The position numbers and the translations under genes were made by a program. The notes beneath the pieces were generated by a model that worked only from the letters and a program-made list of their open reading frames with translations, was not told where the DNA came from and did no database searches. Shown here one piece after another: positions 41,691 to 53,029 of a DNA stretch of 64,000 nt (position 1 is its first letter; the number at the start of each line of letters is the position of its first letter). Origin of the DNA: Micrasema longulum (lineage: Eukaryota; Arthropoda; Insecta; Trichoptera; Brachycentridae); NCBI GenBank assembly GCA_022494885.1, contig JAGVSM010003594.1:289596-353595 (forward strand), read 5' to 3'.

Positions 41691-42714
41691 TAATAGGTTT
41701 TGTACTTATAATATTAGAAATTAAACACTGATTTGAGTCTACTGAACCCTTTATTTTATTTTAGCAAATACAAAAATAAAAACTTCGTGACAATTGTTTT
41801 GCCTTGTTAGGGCATTTTCAAACGAATGTGAAGATTATATGGATTGAATGTCCTTATATTGTTATATAATTCAAGGAACTTAGAAAAAGTAGAAAATAAA
41901 AATAATATTATGAACTATTGCATGTACATTAATCATAATTGAGGGAAAAACCAATGGTTAAGGGCGAGGCTAAGTGTTTAATAGGTAATGGGGAATTTGG
42001 GTGTTTATATTTGAATTTCGGGAAAAATATAACAAAGTAAGTATTTATTGACATACAAGTATGTATTGTGAGATAATTAATGAAGCTTTATAGTTTTGTA
42101 AATTTAGATAATTGCTGTCGAAAAAATATCAATAATATTAAGGCTGAAACATATATGTTCTAACGAAGTTTTTTATTTTTATATTTGTAAAAATAAAATA
42201 AAGTGTTCAGTAGACTCAAATCAGTGTTTGATTGAAGTTTAAAAATGGAGTTTTACAAAATAAACACCAAATCAATCTATAGTCTTTATGGCCGGATTTT
42301 GCAAAAATTTCAAGTAAACAATGTCTTGAACATTTCGCATAATTTTGTAACACTGTAACCAAATGTGACGGTTTGCGTGACCGCATTGCCCTTATGGAAG
42401 GATATCAAATAATATGGATAAGATAAGATAACAAATACAAGCGTATTTTTATTCAAAAGTGCACGTAATGTCAAATCGAGGTCAATAACCTGTAGATTAA
42501 GGTTGATGAGAATTTTTCGCAAATTTAGCTATGGGAGGGGTCTAAAAATATGCCTTTTAGACTACCGCGAATGTGACAAATGTTTTAAACTGCTTTTGAC
42601 TCACAACGATGAGCGAAAAAAATGCAAATAAAAAACGTATGAGAAAAAGTAATTTTTTAATAAAAAAAGTCAAAAAGAAAGTCAACCGGAAAAAAACTGA
42701 ACTCCATTCAACGA
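41691..42714. other. Unassigned stretch
   Basis: TGAGTCTACTGAACcC-like sequence (41736) and its complement AGTAGACTCAAATCAGTGTT (42210) form an inverted pair 470 bp apart: ACACTGATTTGAGTCTACTGAAC against GTTCAGTAGACTCAAATCAGTGT. This suggests another TIR element (about 41727-42231). No coding relic. Confidence 0.45.
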
Positions 42715-44027
42715 CAAAAAGCTATCAGGTCATGCAAATGATAAAGGACAATCTCCTTGGTATCAGCACAGGTTTTGAGTGGATTCGTGACACTCGATCT
42801 GAGGATCAGGGAGCTTTCAGATGCATATGAGGTGAAGAAGAGCCTCACCTTGCAAGACTTGCCGCAGAACAGATTTTATCAGGGAGTGGGAGACTATTTC
42901 TCACTTTCACATCCAGCGGAGCGCTATCCGATAGATCATAGCTACGATGATCAGGTTTTGCCTGGGATGGCGCGGGAAGAGTTGAGGATCTTCACAGATG
43001 GCAGTCTATTAGACGGCAAAGTAGGTGCGGTTTTTGTACCTACGATGGCGTCAGAGAGCTGCCGTCGAGAAAATTGAAACTCGGCGATTTCTGCTCCGTG
43101 TTTCAGGCGGAACTTTTTGCGATCAGAGAAGCCCTGGTCTATGTTTTAAAGAAACCACCAAACAGATGGAAGAAAATTACGATCCTGACAGATTGCAAAT
43201 CTGGCGTCCATGCAATAACTGACCGAAATCAACCCTATTGTAATGGACATTAGAACAAAAATCCAGAAGCTGTGGATTTGTAATGGCCATTAGAACAGAT
43301 ATCCAAAAACGTGTACATCGGCTGAATGCAGGGACACTGTAGAACCCTTGGCAACGAAAAGGCTCGGAAAGCTACGCTCAAGAAGACAGCCCCCGATTTT
43401 ACCGACTTTCCACTCAGCTTTGCCAAAAGGAAAATAAGAAGCAGGACCCTTCAACTCTGTAACGATCGTTATTTAAGTGAACCTACCGTAAGTATTACTA
43501 AAATGTTTTTCCCTACAATTTTCCATGAAGAATGCAGAAGCAGAAAGCTGGCTACGAGCTCACCTAGATTCTCACGGGTCACGGTGGGTTCATGAGCTAC
43601 TTTTTAAGCTTTCAAAGACAACAGCTAGAGGCGCGATGCAGAAGCTTGGGTGAAAATCTTTGCGACATCCCATCGGTGATGGGTCATAAAGAACTCACAC
43701 GAGAGGTAGTATCATACATGATAAATATTGTGCAGGCAATTGGTAAAATAAACCAAAGTAGGGAACAAAATGCCCAACACTCTTCTAGTGGAACGGAAGG
43801 CCGGTTGACTACTGCCAACAGGCCGGCTTCTCCTGAAGAGTTTTAAGTGGATTCCTCTCCACGTGAGCAAATGCTGAGAAGTTCCTGATTAGCCCACATT
43901 AATATATCCCTTCTGATCCCAAAAGTTAAGATAAATTTTAAAATATTTAATTGCAGAAAAATCCACTTTTTGAAATATAAACCTTGTGTAGCAAGGTAAA
44001 TACTAAAGCAACTCCTGTATAAAAAAA
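42715..44027 (+). pseudogene. RNase H-bearing LINE, copy 2
   Basis: ELRIFTDGSLLDGKVGA (first RNase H Asp), then in shifted frame FQAELFAIREALVYVLK and ITILTDCKSG (further acidic residues), VYIGWMQGHC..LGNEKA, PLSFAKRKIRSRTLQL. Ends PASPEEF at 43845. Relative to copy 1 the central C...HLL..CP segment is deleted near 43595. A 41-bp direct repeat (AATGG.CATTAGAACA) occurs at 43240 and 43281. 3' UTR to 44020. Confidence 0.85.
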
Positions 44028-44052
44028 ACCACTTCACCACGGAGGCCGCCAA
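44028..44052 (-). mobile_element. SINE2 head scrap
   Basis: CCACTTCACCACGGAGGCCGCC matches the 5' start of SINE2 in complement. Confidence 0.45.
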
Positions 44053-44539
44053 AATGTAACGTTACATAAAAAAAATAAATTTTTTTGGCTACTTTTTATC
44101 CGGAAAAAAATATCGTTCTATCGGGAGAAGCGTATTGTTGATCGACAAAGCTAATAAATTAAGAAATGTCTACCTAACACTTAATTCCACGCGAGCTGAC
44201 CGCCGATAAAGGCTAGCATGTAATATGTGTTCGTTCGTCTATTATGTACGAATATATAGGATCAATAATTTATTGAACGGCTCTGCATAGTTATTTTCCA
44301 TGATCTTTTGAGCTGTGAATAATGTTTACATTACCTTCTCGCTTTTTATATACTTTTTTCAATCTGTGCAATCAAACAGTAATATTTATAAAAATAACGC
44401 AGAGCGCATTGGCCTGGCGTCCTAAATGACATTGCTTCAGATAAAAGCGTATGTGTTTTGGTAATGAATTACCTAATTCTTTTGAACGTCGTAAGTCAAC
44501 GAAACGAAAATTATCATCGGAAATTTTGCATGCATTCCA
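44053..44539. other. Unassigned stretch
   Basis: No frame or repeat partner. Confidence 0.4.
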
Positions 44540-44612
44540 TTACATCACTGTCATCGCCAAATTTGCACTAAGTGGTGCATAGTGCACTACATTGGTTCTC
44601 AAAATTGTAGCG
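44540..44612 (-). mobile_element. SINE1 3' tail only
   Basis: TTTGCACTAAGTGGTGCATAG and GTGCACTACATTGGT; diverged, headless. Confidence 0.5.
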
Positions 44613-44699
44613 TAAAATAATGTCGTCTTCATGGCGGTGAAAACAACTGTGCTAAACGACATTGTCAAAATATCAGTTTTGATAAAAAATGATATTGAG

Positions 44700-45515
44700 A
44701 AAAAACGGAGATGTAAAAAAATTGCAGTTTTGTGAAAATTGTAGTTTTTAAAAATTGTGTTTTGCGAAAAATTGTAGTATTGAGAAAAACAATAGTTTAG
44801 AGCTAAATTGTGGTTATTTGCAGTTTTGAAAAAAATGTCTGGTTAAAGAAAAATTTTAGTTTTGAGAAATATGGTTGGTTTGAGATATTTTGTAGTTTTT
44901 TGCAGTTACGAAATAAAATTATAAAGTTTTTAGAAAACTGTAGTTTTGAGAAAACTGTAGTTTTGAGAAACTGTAGTTTTGAGGAAAATTGTAATTTTGA
45001 GAAAAAATTTTTTTTTGAAGAAAATTGTAATTTTGAGAAAAAATGTAGTTTTGAGGAAAACAATAGCTTAGAGATAAATTATAGTTATTTGCAGTTTTAA
45101 GAAAAATATTTTGTTTGAGAAAAATTGTTGTTCTGAGAAATATGATTGGTTTGAGAAAAAAAATTGTTTTTTGGAGTTTTGAGAATTTTCTCTTTTTTTT
45201 TTAAAGTGTAGTTTTTGATTAAAATTGTAGTGATAATGAAAACAAAAGTTTACAGATAAATTCTAGTTACTTTAAAGTTTTGAGAAAAATTATTATTTCT
45301 CGGAATAAATGTAGTTTTGTGAAAATTGTAGTTTTGAAAAAAATGTAGTTTTGACAAAAACTATAAATGGGAGAAAAACTTTCGTTTTGAGAAAAACTGT
45401 AGATTTGAGAAAAAACTGCAGTTATGAGGAAAATTTTAATTTCAAGAAAAATTATGGTTTTGAGAAATATAATAACTTTTAGAAAAAATACAGTTATGAG
45501 AAAAATTACTTTTAA
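44700..45515. repeat. 18-bp minisatellite (TGTAGTTTTGAGAAAAAT)n
   Basis: About 45 degenerate units over 815 bp, with unit variants of 16-21 bp. Because 18 is a multiple of 3, one frame reads as repeated SFEENC/NFEKK; that open frame (44810-45100) is a by-product, not a gene. Confidence 0.88.
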
Positions 45516-45539
45516 ATTGACTTGTTAACAAAAAATACA

Positions 45540-45900
45540 TTTTTCCCTCGTAGTACAGACTAAGGTGCCCACAAACACATTCGGCATTTGACAATCATCG
45601 TCAGCCGCGACAAATGTCGATCAACGAAAATTGTCACAAGTTATGTCGCATACACGTTCAATTTGTGGCGATCGTCAAATAAAGCTGACACTTTTTTTTC
45701 GTGGAATAAAAAATCTGCTATCGCTCTGTTTTTGCGGCTTGTCAGCATATGGGAAAGAGGACATTAAAGGAAGCTATGAAAAATACACCACGACGCACAA
45801 CACTCTTTTGGATTTTTTTCTTTGAAATTGTCGGAATCGAATGCGCGACGCCAGATTTGCAGTTTGTAGTATAACCAACTGGCCACGAACTCGAAATGTC
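45540..45900. other. Possible DNA-transposon end plus SINE4 head
   Basis: AAGGTGCCCACAAACACATTC and TGTCGATCAACG near 45570-45620 resemble PIF/Harbinger-type termini, and KSAIALFLRL (45710-45740) is weakly like their protein start; both are tentative. 45828-45897 is a minus-strand tRNA-like head: TGGCCAGTTGGTTATA and GCATTCGATTCCG. Confidence 0.35.
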
Positions 45901-45959
45901 GCGATTTTCTTTCACATACCTACTACATTATTTTTGTGCCCGGTAGAATGTAGAATACA

Positions 45960-46586
45960 ATGAGGAAGTTCAGCTGTTTTTTTCTTTTTTTAATATTCGT
46001 TAATAGATTGTCAAACTAAGCCAAAATTTAAAAAAAGTATATTTTATGTACTGTATTATCATTCGTGTATGTCGGTCTCGTGGCGTAATGGTCAGAGCGT
46101 TTGCTTACCATGCGATAGGTTTCGGGTTCGATTCCCGACATGGTTGAAATGAAATATTTATTTAAAAGGATGTTTTCATACCAGAATATTTCATAGAATC
46201 GTAAGACTGATCATCTTATCTTTATGTAACCAAAATGATCAAGATACGCTGCGATTGGTGTACCAATGGAGTGCCCTATGCACAATTAGGGAATTATGAT
46301 ACGATATGTATTATTATTGCTACTATTTTTATACATTTTTTAGTTTCTTAAGTACTCCGCACGTGACGTCACAAATTCTCGTCGATGCTGTGAGTTGTCC
46401 TAATATGTCAGTTGGCTACCCGGAATTCGGAAATCTATCACATTGATTGATTTCGATGAACTCTAGACGTCAAAATCATTTTTATGAGTTTTTTATGCAT
46501 TTTAGAGAAACTTTGTGGTACAATATTTACTGCGTGAAAGAAAACATTTTTTATATCAAATTTCCCGTAGCACTGAACTTTCTTAT
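45960..46586. mobile_element. MITE-2 copy split by SINE1
   Basis: Left terminus ATGAGGAAGTTCAG and right terminus CTGAACTTTCTTAT. The two halves align with the 14.3 kb copy; the SINE1 at 46069-46318 accounts for the extra length. Confidence 0.82.
46069..46318 (+). mobile_element. SINE1, best full copy
   Basis: A box TGGCGTAATGG (46081), B box GGTTCGATTCC (46125) in a TCGGG/CCCGA T-arm. Body AATATTTCATAG and AGACTGATCATCTTATC, tail CAAGATACGCTGCGATTGG. It shows the SINE's orientation and length (about 250 bp). Confidence 0.85.
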
Positions 46587-46699
46587 TATTTTTTTAATTT
46601 ATTTATTAACGGACACTGTACATTTGTACAATTAATAGGGTTTAAATATTACAATAAAAAAAAATTATTTTTTTTCATGGAGTTTTTATTCAATAAAAT

Positions 46700-47450
46700 A
46701 TTTACATTATTTATTTTTTTATTAATGAAATCATAAAGTCTTTATATAAAACAAGGTACAAAAGAACAATTTTAAAAAGTAAGACCAATTACAGATTTCA
46801 CACTAATTTATTATGAATGCAGGAGGAGAGGGGAAAAATAATTGAGTTCTAAAAAAGTTAAAATAATATTTTTACATAAAAAGGAGAAGACATTGTATAG
46901 CTACTCTACTTTCCTTTCTCTCTCTCTGCTTCCATGAACATTTAAATTTATTTGTAAAAAATCAAAACCAACAATAAATTATTAGATGCAGGTAGTAGAT
47001 GTAAGTAAGTATAAATTAAGAGTTGAAATCTAAAGTTAAAATTGAAATCAAAAGTAAAAGTTAAAGTTAAAATGAAAAGTTTAAATATAACTTTAGTTAA
47101 ATGTTTAAATTAAAAGTTAAAACTAAGAATTAAAATTAAAAAGTTAAAATTGAAAAATAAAATTAAAAAGTTAAAATTGAAAAATAAAATTAAAAATCAA
47201 ATTAAAAGTTAAAAGTCGAGAAGGAGAAACAAAGTATTATAATATATTTTGTCCCGATAAACTATTCAATAATAGTTTGTCATCGTGTGCTAAAACATAA
47301 GTTTTAATTAATAATCAAATAAAAAGAGAACAGACATAATACCGTATACATAAAATAAAAAAAACATAAAATAAAATAAAAAAATGAACAGATAAAAATA
47401 GTTTGAAGAAATATATTTTTTTTTTAAAGTCAGAAAATAGAGTAAAATAA
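46700..47450 (-). mobile_element. LINE-N 3' end, copy 1
   Basis: ATTATTTATTTTTTTATTAATG tail region, GTCTTTATATAAAACAAGG, GCAGGAGGAGAGGGGAAAA, then runs of TTAAAATTAAAAG. Colinear with 60.15-60.62 kb. No coding part recognised. Confidence 0.65.
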
Positions 47451-47489
47451 TACAGTTGAAATTAAAGAATAGCAATGATAAAAACATTT

Positions 47490-48082
47490 TTAACTCTTAA
47501 AAGACTGTGGTAAATAATCCCTTTGCGCGCGGTGATGTAACATCGTGTTACCACTAGTAAAAGTCGGAATATTCTAAAGTTCAGACATTTGAAAAAAATG
47601 GAAAACATGGAGACTACTATTTAATAACTCCTTTTCCATAATTTATGGGAATAAACATATAATTTAATCCTGTTTTGGTAAAATTAATTGAAAATCACAA
47701 ATACGCCGCTCATGTTACGCGCGTGCGTCCCCCATCATTGTCATTAACCGACTGAAGACTAAATCTGTTTTAGATGACACCCACCGCAGAACAGCGTCTC
47801 AGTCTTCCTAGTTATGACTTCTATCTTCGTGCTCTGTCTTGTATAAGGTATCTATATGTGTTGCTGAATTAGCGGACATTCATGCTTCGCGTAGCAAGGT
47901 TAAATATTTTTTGTATTTAGATATAGCATAGTGATACAAATTTTACTTTCCAAATCGGGTGTGAAAACGTCCATTTGAAGATTACGAAAAATACGAATTC
48001 ATAACTTTACAAAATAAGAGAGATATATCAAATCTTTTGTCCTATGTCGACTATTGTGACATCACAGCCACACAAGAGTTAA
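47490..48082. mobile_element. pB-MITE copy 2 in LINE-A
   Basis: TTAA at 47490-47493 and 48079-48082. LINE-A copy 1 at the window start shows the unfilled site (ACATTTTTTAA then AAAAAGAAAAGAAGC), proving that TTAA was duplicated. Internal sequence nearly the same as 18597-19184. Confidence 0.88.
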
Positions 48083-48935
48083 AAACGAAAAGAAGCATTG
48101 ACAAACATAAGGGACATCAAGGCAAGATCTGGACTATTAAGATAGTGCTTGTTTAAATCGCTGTAAACTTAAACCAAAAAAGTCCAGGTCATGTCTTGAG
48201 TCAACAATACGACATAGACAGGTCATTGGCCATAGTTTGTTCTATGCTGATGGATGGACAGTACTTCATTGTTTCTCAACCTACGAGTCGGAATATTGAA
48301 CTTTACTTGTCCCAGTAATGATGGAACATCGATTAAACCATTTAGTATGCCGAACATATATATGGAATCAATACCGTTTTTGTAACTCGAAATATTTGAC
48401 ATTGACTCTATATCAGCATAAGAATAATTATTTCTCTCTAGTCCAAGCATCTACGCTGCTTTTCGAAGCAAGCGATGTTGGACTGATTCAATGTGATTTT
48501 TGCGATTGACATAGAATGGAGACCAGACCACGGAGGCATATTCTAGAAGAGGGCGAACAGTTGAGCAAAAACGAGTTTTGGTTGTACGGACATTAGTAAA
48601 ATCAGTGGATATTCTGTTAATGAAACCAAGTAATTTCAGTGATTTATTTACTGTTTTATCTATATGCTCGTTGTTATCAGTTTATAGTCCAAAACAACTC
48701 CTTAATCTCTGATGGACTTAACTAGATCAATTTTGTAGTTTTCTAATAGGTACTCGAAGGAAATCGGTTGTTTTGTTCTATGAAATGACATTATTTTGGA
48801 TTTTTTAATATTTAGATCTAATTTATTGACTTTGACACCATTGGTTAAAAGAGTTATTGTGATTGAAGAAGAAAACAGTCTTGTAAAATTTGAATAATTT
48901 AAAGAATTTTGTTGTCATCCGCGAAGAGCCATATA

Positions 48936-49117
48936 GCCGCTTATTCTGTAAATATAAAAAAATACGAATCCTAGACGAGTGTAAAAATCCTGGAAAGGGT
49001 TATCAAGTGGAGAAAACTCGCAGTGCAGATTGGCGCTTTTTAAAAAAAGAAAAGATTACCAATGAGGAAAAAAACAGAATCTCAAAACTCATGGTACAAG
49101 GGATTGAAGCTGAATAA
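48936..49117 (+). pseudogene. Unknown protein-like fragment
   Basis: About 60 codons open to a stop at 49117: CKYKKIRILDECKNPGKGYQ, VEKTRSADWRFLKKEKIT, EEKNRISKLMVQGIEAE. Mixed composition with Trp, Cys and Pro looks like real protein and not simple repeat. It starts exactly where LINE-A ends, so it may be the pre-insertion sequence. I recognise no family. Confidence 0.35.
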
Positions 49118-49267
49118 TGAGTTACCTGAAGTAAAAAAGGAAATAGAAAAAATCCAAATATTTCAAATTAATTTGAAAAAATAAATTACTGAGAAATTTC
49201 GATAAAAAAATTGTAATATTAGTTCTTAAGATGTTATGAACTTACTTAATAAAGCATAAATAAATAA

Positions 49268-50440
49268 ATGTTGTCTTTATTTATTTATTTATTTATTTAT
49301 TGATTTACACGCCCAATGGGCTTTTACATATTTTAGAAATTACATTTAAGTGCAGCAGTGAAACATAAGTATGTAAGTTTGGTAAAAATAAAAGATAACA
49401 TAAGAAAAGCTAAAAGATACAATAATAAGTAAAAATCAGGAAATGTACCAACATGGGTATATGGTACATAGAAAAATATTTAAAAAAATTACATATGAAA
49501 ACATACACGCATACAAATACATACATATAAGTTTATACATTATTAAAGAGATACATGAGAAAAAGAAATAGTAAATAAAGAAAAAATTAAGAAATTTTAC
49601 ATAAATTAATTTATAAGCTTTTGAATACTTAACCTATATTTATATAAAGACAGACAAAATATATCAACTTCACCATACTCGTTACCTAACCGGTGTAGTC
49701 TAGGTATTGGTGAATTGTAATAATAATTGTGACTGCCAGGAGATTCAAAAAATAACGTTAGCTGCCGAGTATTTCGAAGAGGTACTTTCAAGCTGATAAC
49801 ACTAGTTAATTCCGGGACGTCTAATACGCCATTCGCTATTTTATATAAATTTAATAAGTCATTTATAATTCTTCTTTTACATAGGGTTGACATATTTAGT
49901 GTACATAATAAATTATCATAATCAATATTTTCAGCGGGTATATTAAGTTTGTAATTGATGAATCTAAGGAATTTACGTTGTACTCTTTCTAACTTTAAAA
50001 TATGAACATTGTAATAAGGTGACCAAATTGTTGAATTGAATTTTAAATTACTTCTAACCAAGGCAGTAAATAGCACTTTGAGGGTAGTGATGGAATTAAA
50101 ATCCTTTACAGTTCGCTGCAAATATCCGAGACATTTCATTGCCTTATTAGTGATGGTATCAATGTGAGGAATAAATGTCAATTTTTCGTCAAAAACTATC
50201 CCCAAATCCTTTATTTGTGTAACTCTTCCCAGATTGATATTATTAATGTTGTAATCGAATATTATGGGTTTTTTTACTTCTTGTAAATGATATTACACAA
50301 CACTTGTCGACATTTAAATAAAGTTCATTTTTCTGGCACCAGTTGTACAGCCTTACCAAATTAGACTGAAGAACTCCACAATCGGTATCAGAGGTAACAG
50401 TTTTTGAAATTTATGCGCCCGGACAGACAATATACATAAG
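49268..50440 (-). pseudogene. LINE-Q, RT thumb to C-terminus, long open frame
   Basis: 199 codons open (50205-49606): VFDEKLTFIPHIDTITNKAM, YLQRTVKDFNSITTLKVLFT, ALVRSNLKFNSTIWSPYYNV, LERVQRKFLRFINYKL, IPRLHRLGNEYGEVDIFCLS. Upstream, out of frame, LVRLYNWCQKNELYLNVDKC is the RT segment after the active site. The 3' UTR ends with CGCCCAATGGGC and a TTTATTTATTTATTTATTG tail (49275-49300). Best preserved LINE here, still 5'-truncated. Confidence 0.87.
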
Positions 50441-50758
50441 ATATACAGTCTTCGTGATAAATTTAAATTCACCTTTGTATTAACGTCGATTAAACATTGA
50501 GTTAATTGATTTTGTTTAAATGCAAATTGTATTTGATTGGCTGGAATAATTACGAATTCTAATTCAGCAAATCAGACGTCTGGACATTCATTTCATTTTT
50601 TCTATTTTAAATATGGAACATGCACATTTCAGTAACGGATGCCACAACACTGTCGGCACAAAACTTAAAATTATTTCTTACAAATTAATGCAACGTTTTT
50701 TTCTAGTTTGCTTAAAAAATAACAAAACATCTAATTAATGTACTCGCCCAACTTTGTC
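50441..50758. other. Unassigned stretch
   Basis: Nothing recognised. Confidence 0.4.
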
Positions 50759-50759
50759 A

Positions 50760-50890
50760 CCATCATTATCATTTCTTTCTACATATGGTGCATAAGGCAC
50801 TGCATCAGTATACGAATAGCAGCTACATGGAACATGATGACAGGCAAATTCAGTCATACGTTCCTGGTGCCAGTCAAAAAACTGAAATAT
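50760..50890 (-). mobile_element. SINE1 tail and body
   Basis: ATATGGTGCATAAGGCACTGC, AATTCAGTCATACGTTCC and TGGTGCCAGTC. Headless. Confidence 0.6.
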
Positions 50891-51049
50891 TTCCATTAAT
50901 AAAATAAACAAAACATGAAGTATGAAACAAGCTTTAGAAGATATATTTTTTCAAATAGTTCGTATAATAGTATTTTAGTAAGTGTTTTTGTTTGTATTGT
51001 ACAGGTTATAAAAATGTACAAATTTATTTGGTTAAATTATTTTTTAAAA

Positions 51050-51400
51050 ACATACATTTATCGATACCCAATTTTTTTGTGAAGATAAAAATTTAGTATT
51101 TTGCTGTCTAAATTGCGTGGTGGCTTTTTTCATTTTATTCGTTATAAAGTCAAACCACCGCACACCCGATATTATTCTGAAACACCTATTCTTAAAACTC
51201 GGTATTTTGCTGTTTTGAGCCTCAGTGACGTGCCACGATTCGTGTCCGTAGAGAAGAATAGGTGTTATGCAGGCATTATAAAGGCAGCATTTGGTTTTCA
51301 CTGAGTAAATATCAGATCTCCAGACAGACTTCATACTGTTAAATGTGGCGCCTGCTACTCCTAGACACACTCCCAGCTATTTTCGCAAGCTGACATTTCC
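51050..51400 (-). pseudogene. RTE-3 fragment
   Basis: Minus strand: ATFNSMKSVWRSDIYSVKTK, CCLYNACITPILLYGHESWH, RCFRIISGVRWFDFITN. AxxxFxxxxxVWRS...LYxxxIxPILLYGxESW is the RTE/jockey RT-to-tail connection. It differs from RTE-1 and RTE-2. Ends VSINVCF at 51044. Confidence 0.8.
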
Positions 51401-51864
51401 TGTAACATATGCTACAGAAATAAACAAATAGTTGAAGGCTGCTGTATTGACACGTTTTTATACTTTTAAACAACTTTTGATTACTTATATTGCATATGTA
51501 TATAAAATCAATATATTGCTGCTCTTACTATAATGTGTCATTATTTTTGATTTTTTTTTAAATTTGTCTTATATTTCATTTAAAGATTCTTCTCATCGTT
51601 ACTTTGATTCCCTTAAAATATGCATGTCAATATATGTTTTTCCTTTATGAAAATGTTTTTTTTTTTACGTTTGAGCATGTTTTTCATTCTTTATTTTAAT
51701 TCTTATCATTTATTGCAAAAAAAATCTTAATTTTTAATATTGTTTCCATTTGTAAATACTAACTACAAACTTTTAAATATCTTTCTTACTTTGATTTTTA
51801 TTTTTAAACAACTTCCATTTATGTTTTTTTTCGCACTTAAAAAGAAAAAGTTCATTAGTAATCT
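51401..51864. other. Unassigned T-rich stretch
   Basis: No frame or partner found. Confidence 0.4.
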
Positions 51865-52215
51865 TAGATATAATTTATTTATTTATTTATTCATATTTTT
51901 CGCTTACAAACTATAATTAATAATAAAAATAATGTGACCTCACTGGGGTTTCCCGTGCCAACGACACTTAACAATTTAGTTTTTTGAAATTACATTTGAG
52001 AATGAACAAAGAAGACTAACTTAAAAAACAAACATAATTAACAAATATTAAGACAGTTTTAAAAACAAGGTATTTATGTACATCTATATTATTTATATTA
52101 CAAAACACACAATGAAAATAACAAAAACCTAACATAAGCTATACAGTTGTCGAGCAATTGATAAAGTATTGGTATGGGCGAATGAGACAATCCATTATTA
52201 TATAATATGGAAACT
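51865..52215 (-). mobile_element. LINE-P copy 2, 3' end
   Basis: TTTATTTATTTATTTATTC tail, CCTCACTGGGGTTTCCCGTG, AGGTATTTATGTACATC, AACCTAACATAAGCTATACA. Confidence 0.7.
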
Positions 52216-52319
52216 TCACTTGTCCGTTAGAGTTAAATCTAACTGTGTAAAATATAAAACTATATAACCGTACTGTATGTTTCCTGTAAAAAAGAAAGTA
52301 AAATAAATAATACATGTCT

Positions 52320-52515
52320 ATTTATTATAGGAGCAAAAATTCATTAAGATATCTTGTATACCCACAAACAGGCCATGCCTTTGTAAGATTTTTGTTAACT
52401 ATTTTTACTGTTAATATGTATTACTTGATTTATTTAATACTCTGTTTTACCTCTTATGTATATTGCGAAAATAACGTAAAATTTAAATAAATAAAAAATA
52501 AATAAAAATAACGCC
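52320..52515 (+). mobile_element. LINE 3' UTR, unplaced
   Basis: ACAGGCCATGCCTTTGTAAG then ATAAATAAAAAATAAATAAA tail. No coding part. Confidence 0.5.
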
Positions 52516-53029
52516 TGTACAACTTCAACAACACGAGGCGGACAGTAAAATTAATTAATGGCACATTATTCTTGTCACACCCGGTTGAAATTTAAACTGA
52601 GAACATTATTCGTCTATGTGACCTTGTACCGACCTAGGACAACGCGCTTCGCAGTCGGTAATACAGGAAACATTAGCGTTATGCATTGCTCTATAACTCT
52701 TTATATGTAGTCTATGTAACGAACTGGTCACATATACATAGACGTATTATATTTTGGCGCGTAGTAAAATACCTCATGGACAATTTATTTAAACGCCCTG
52801 TAGGCCTGTAGGCTCGTGCATACATAAATGAGAACCTCAATATAAATTATAATTTATTTCACGATTGAAATGTCAGTCTCTAAATGTTTGAGTTGTCTCT
52901 TTCTCCTTATTTCCTTTCTATCGCCTCTTTTCTCCTCTCTTCATAGTTTAGTGTTTTTTTGTTGTTGTTAGTTTTAACTTGTTGTATAAAATTAATAAAC
53001 TCTGTTAAAATACGTCCATGTTTGTAATT
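52516..53029. other. Unassigned stretch
   Basis: 52540-52800 is slightly GC-richer; 52900-53000 is T-rich. Possibly further 3' UTR of the next element. Confidence 0.35.

Larger units (their letters stand above)
46587..48935 (-). mobile_element. LINE-A copy 3 with nested insertions
   Basis: Left: 3' tail AATTTATTTATTAACGGAC. Right: coding relic 48935-48200 with LFADDNKIL (ADD at 48914-48922), RPLLEYASVVWSPFYVN, SLLGQVKFNIPTRRLRNN and stops. LINE-N (46700-47450) and pB-MITE (47490-48082) interrupt the 3' UTR. The ADD makes this the LINE-A copy reaching furthest 5'. Confidence 0.78.

Noticed and set aside
44810..45100. Phe/Glu/Asn/Cys repeat protein
   Set aside because: Product of the 18-bp minisatellite; both strands are open.
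45700..45830. PIF/Harbinger protein start
   Set aside because: Only about ten residues resemble it and stops follow at once; left as tentative within a wider unassigned feature.
46081..46141. Functional tRNA gene
   Set aside because: A and B boxes are present, but the sequence continues into a SINE body found in many copies, and the cloverleaf is imperfect. The same holds at 1.44, 6.42, 31.8 and 54.2 kb.
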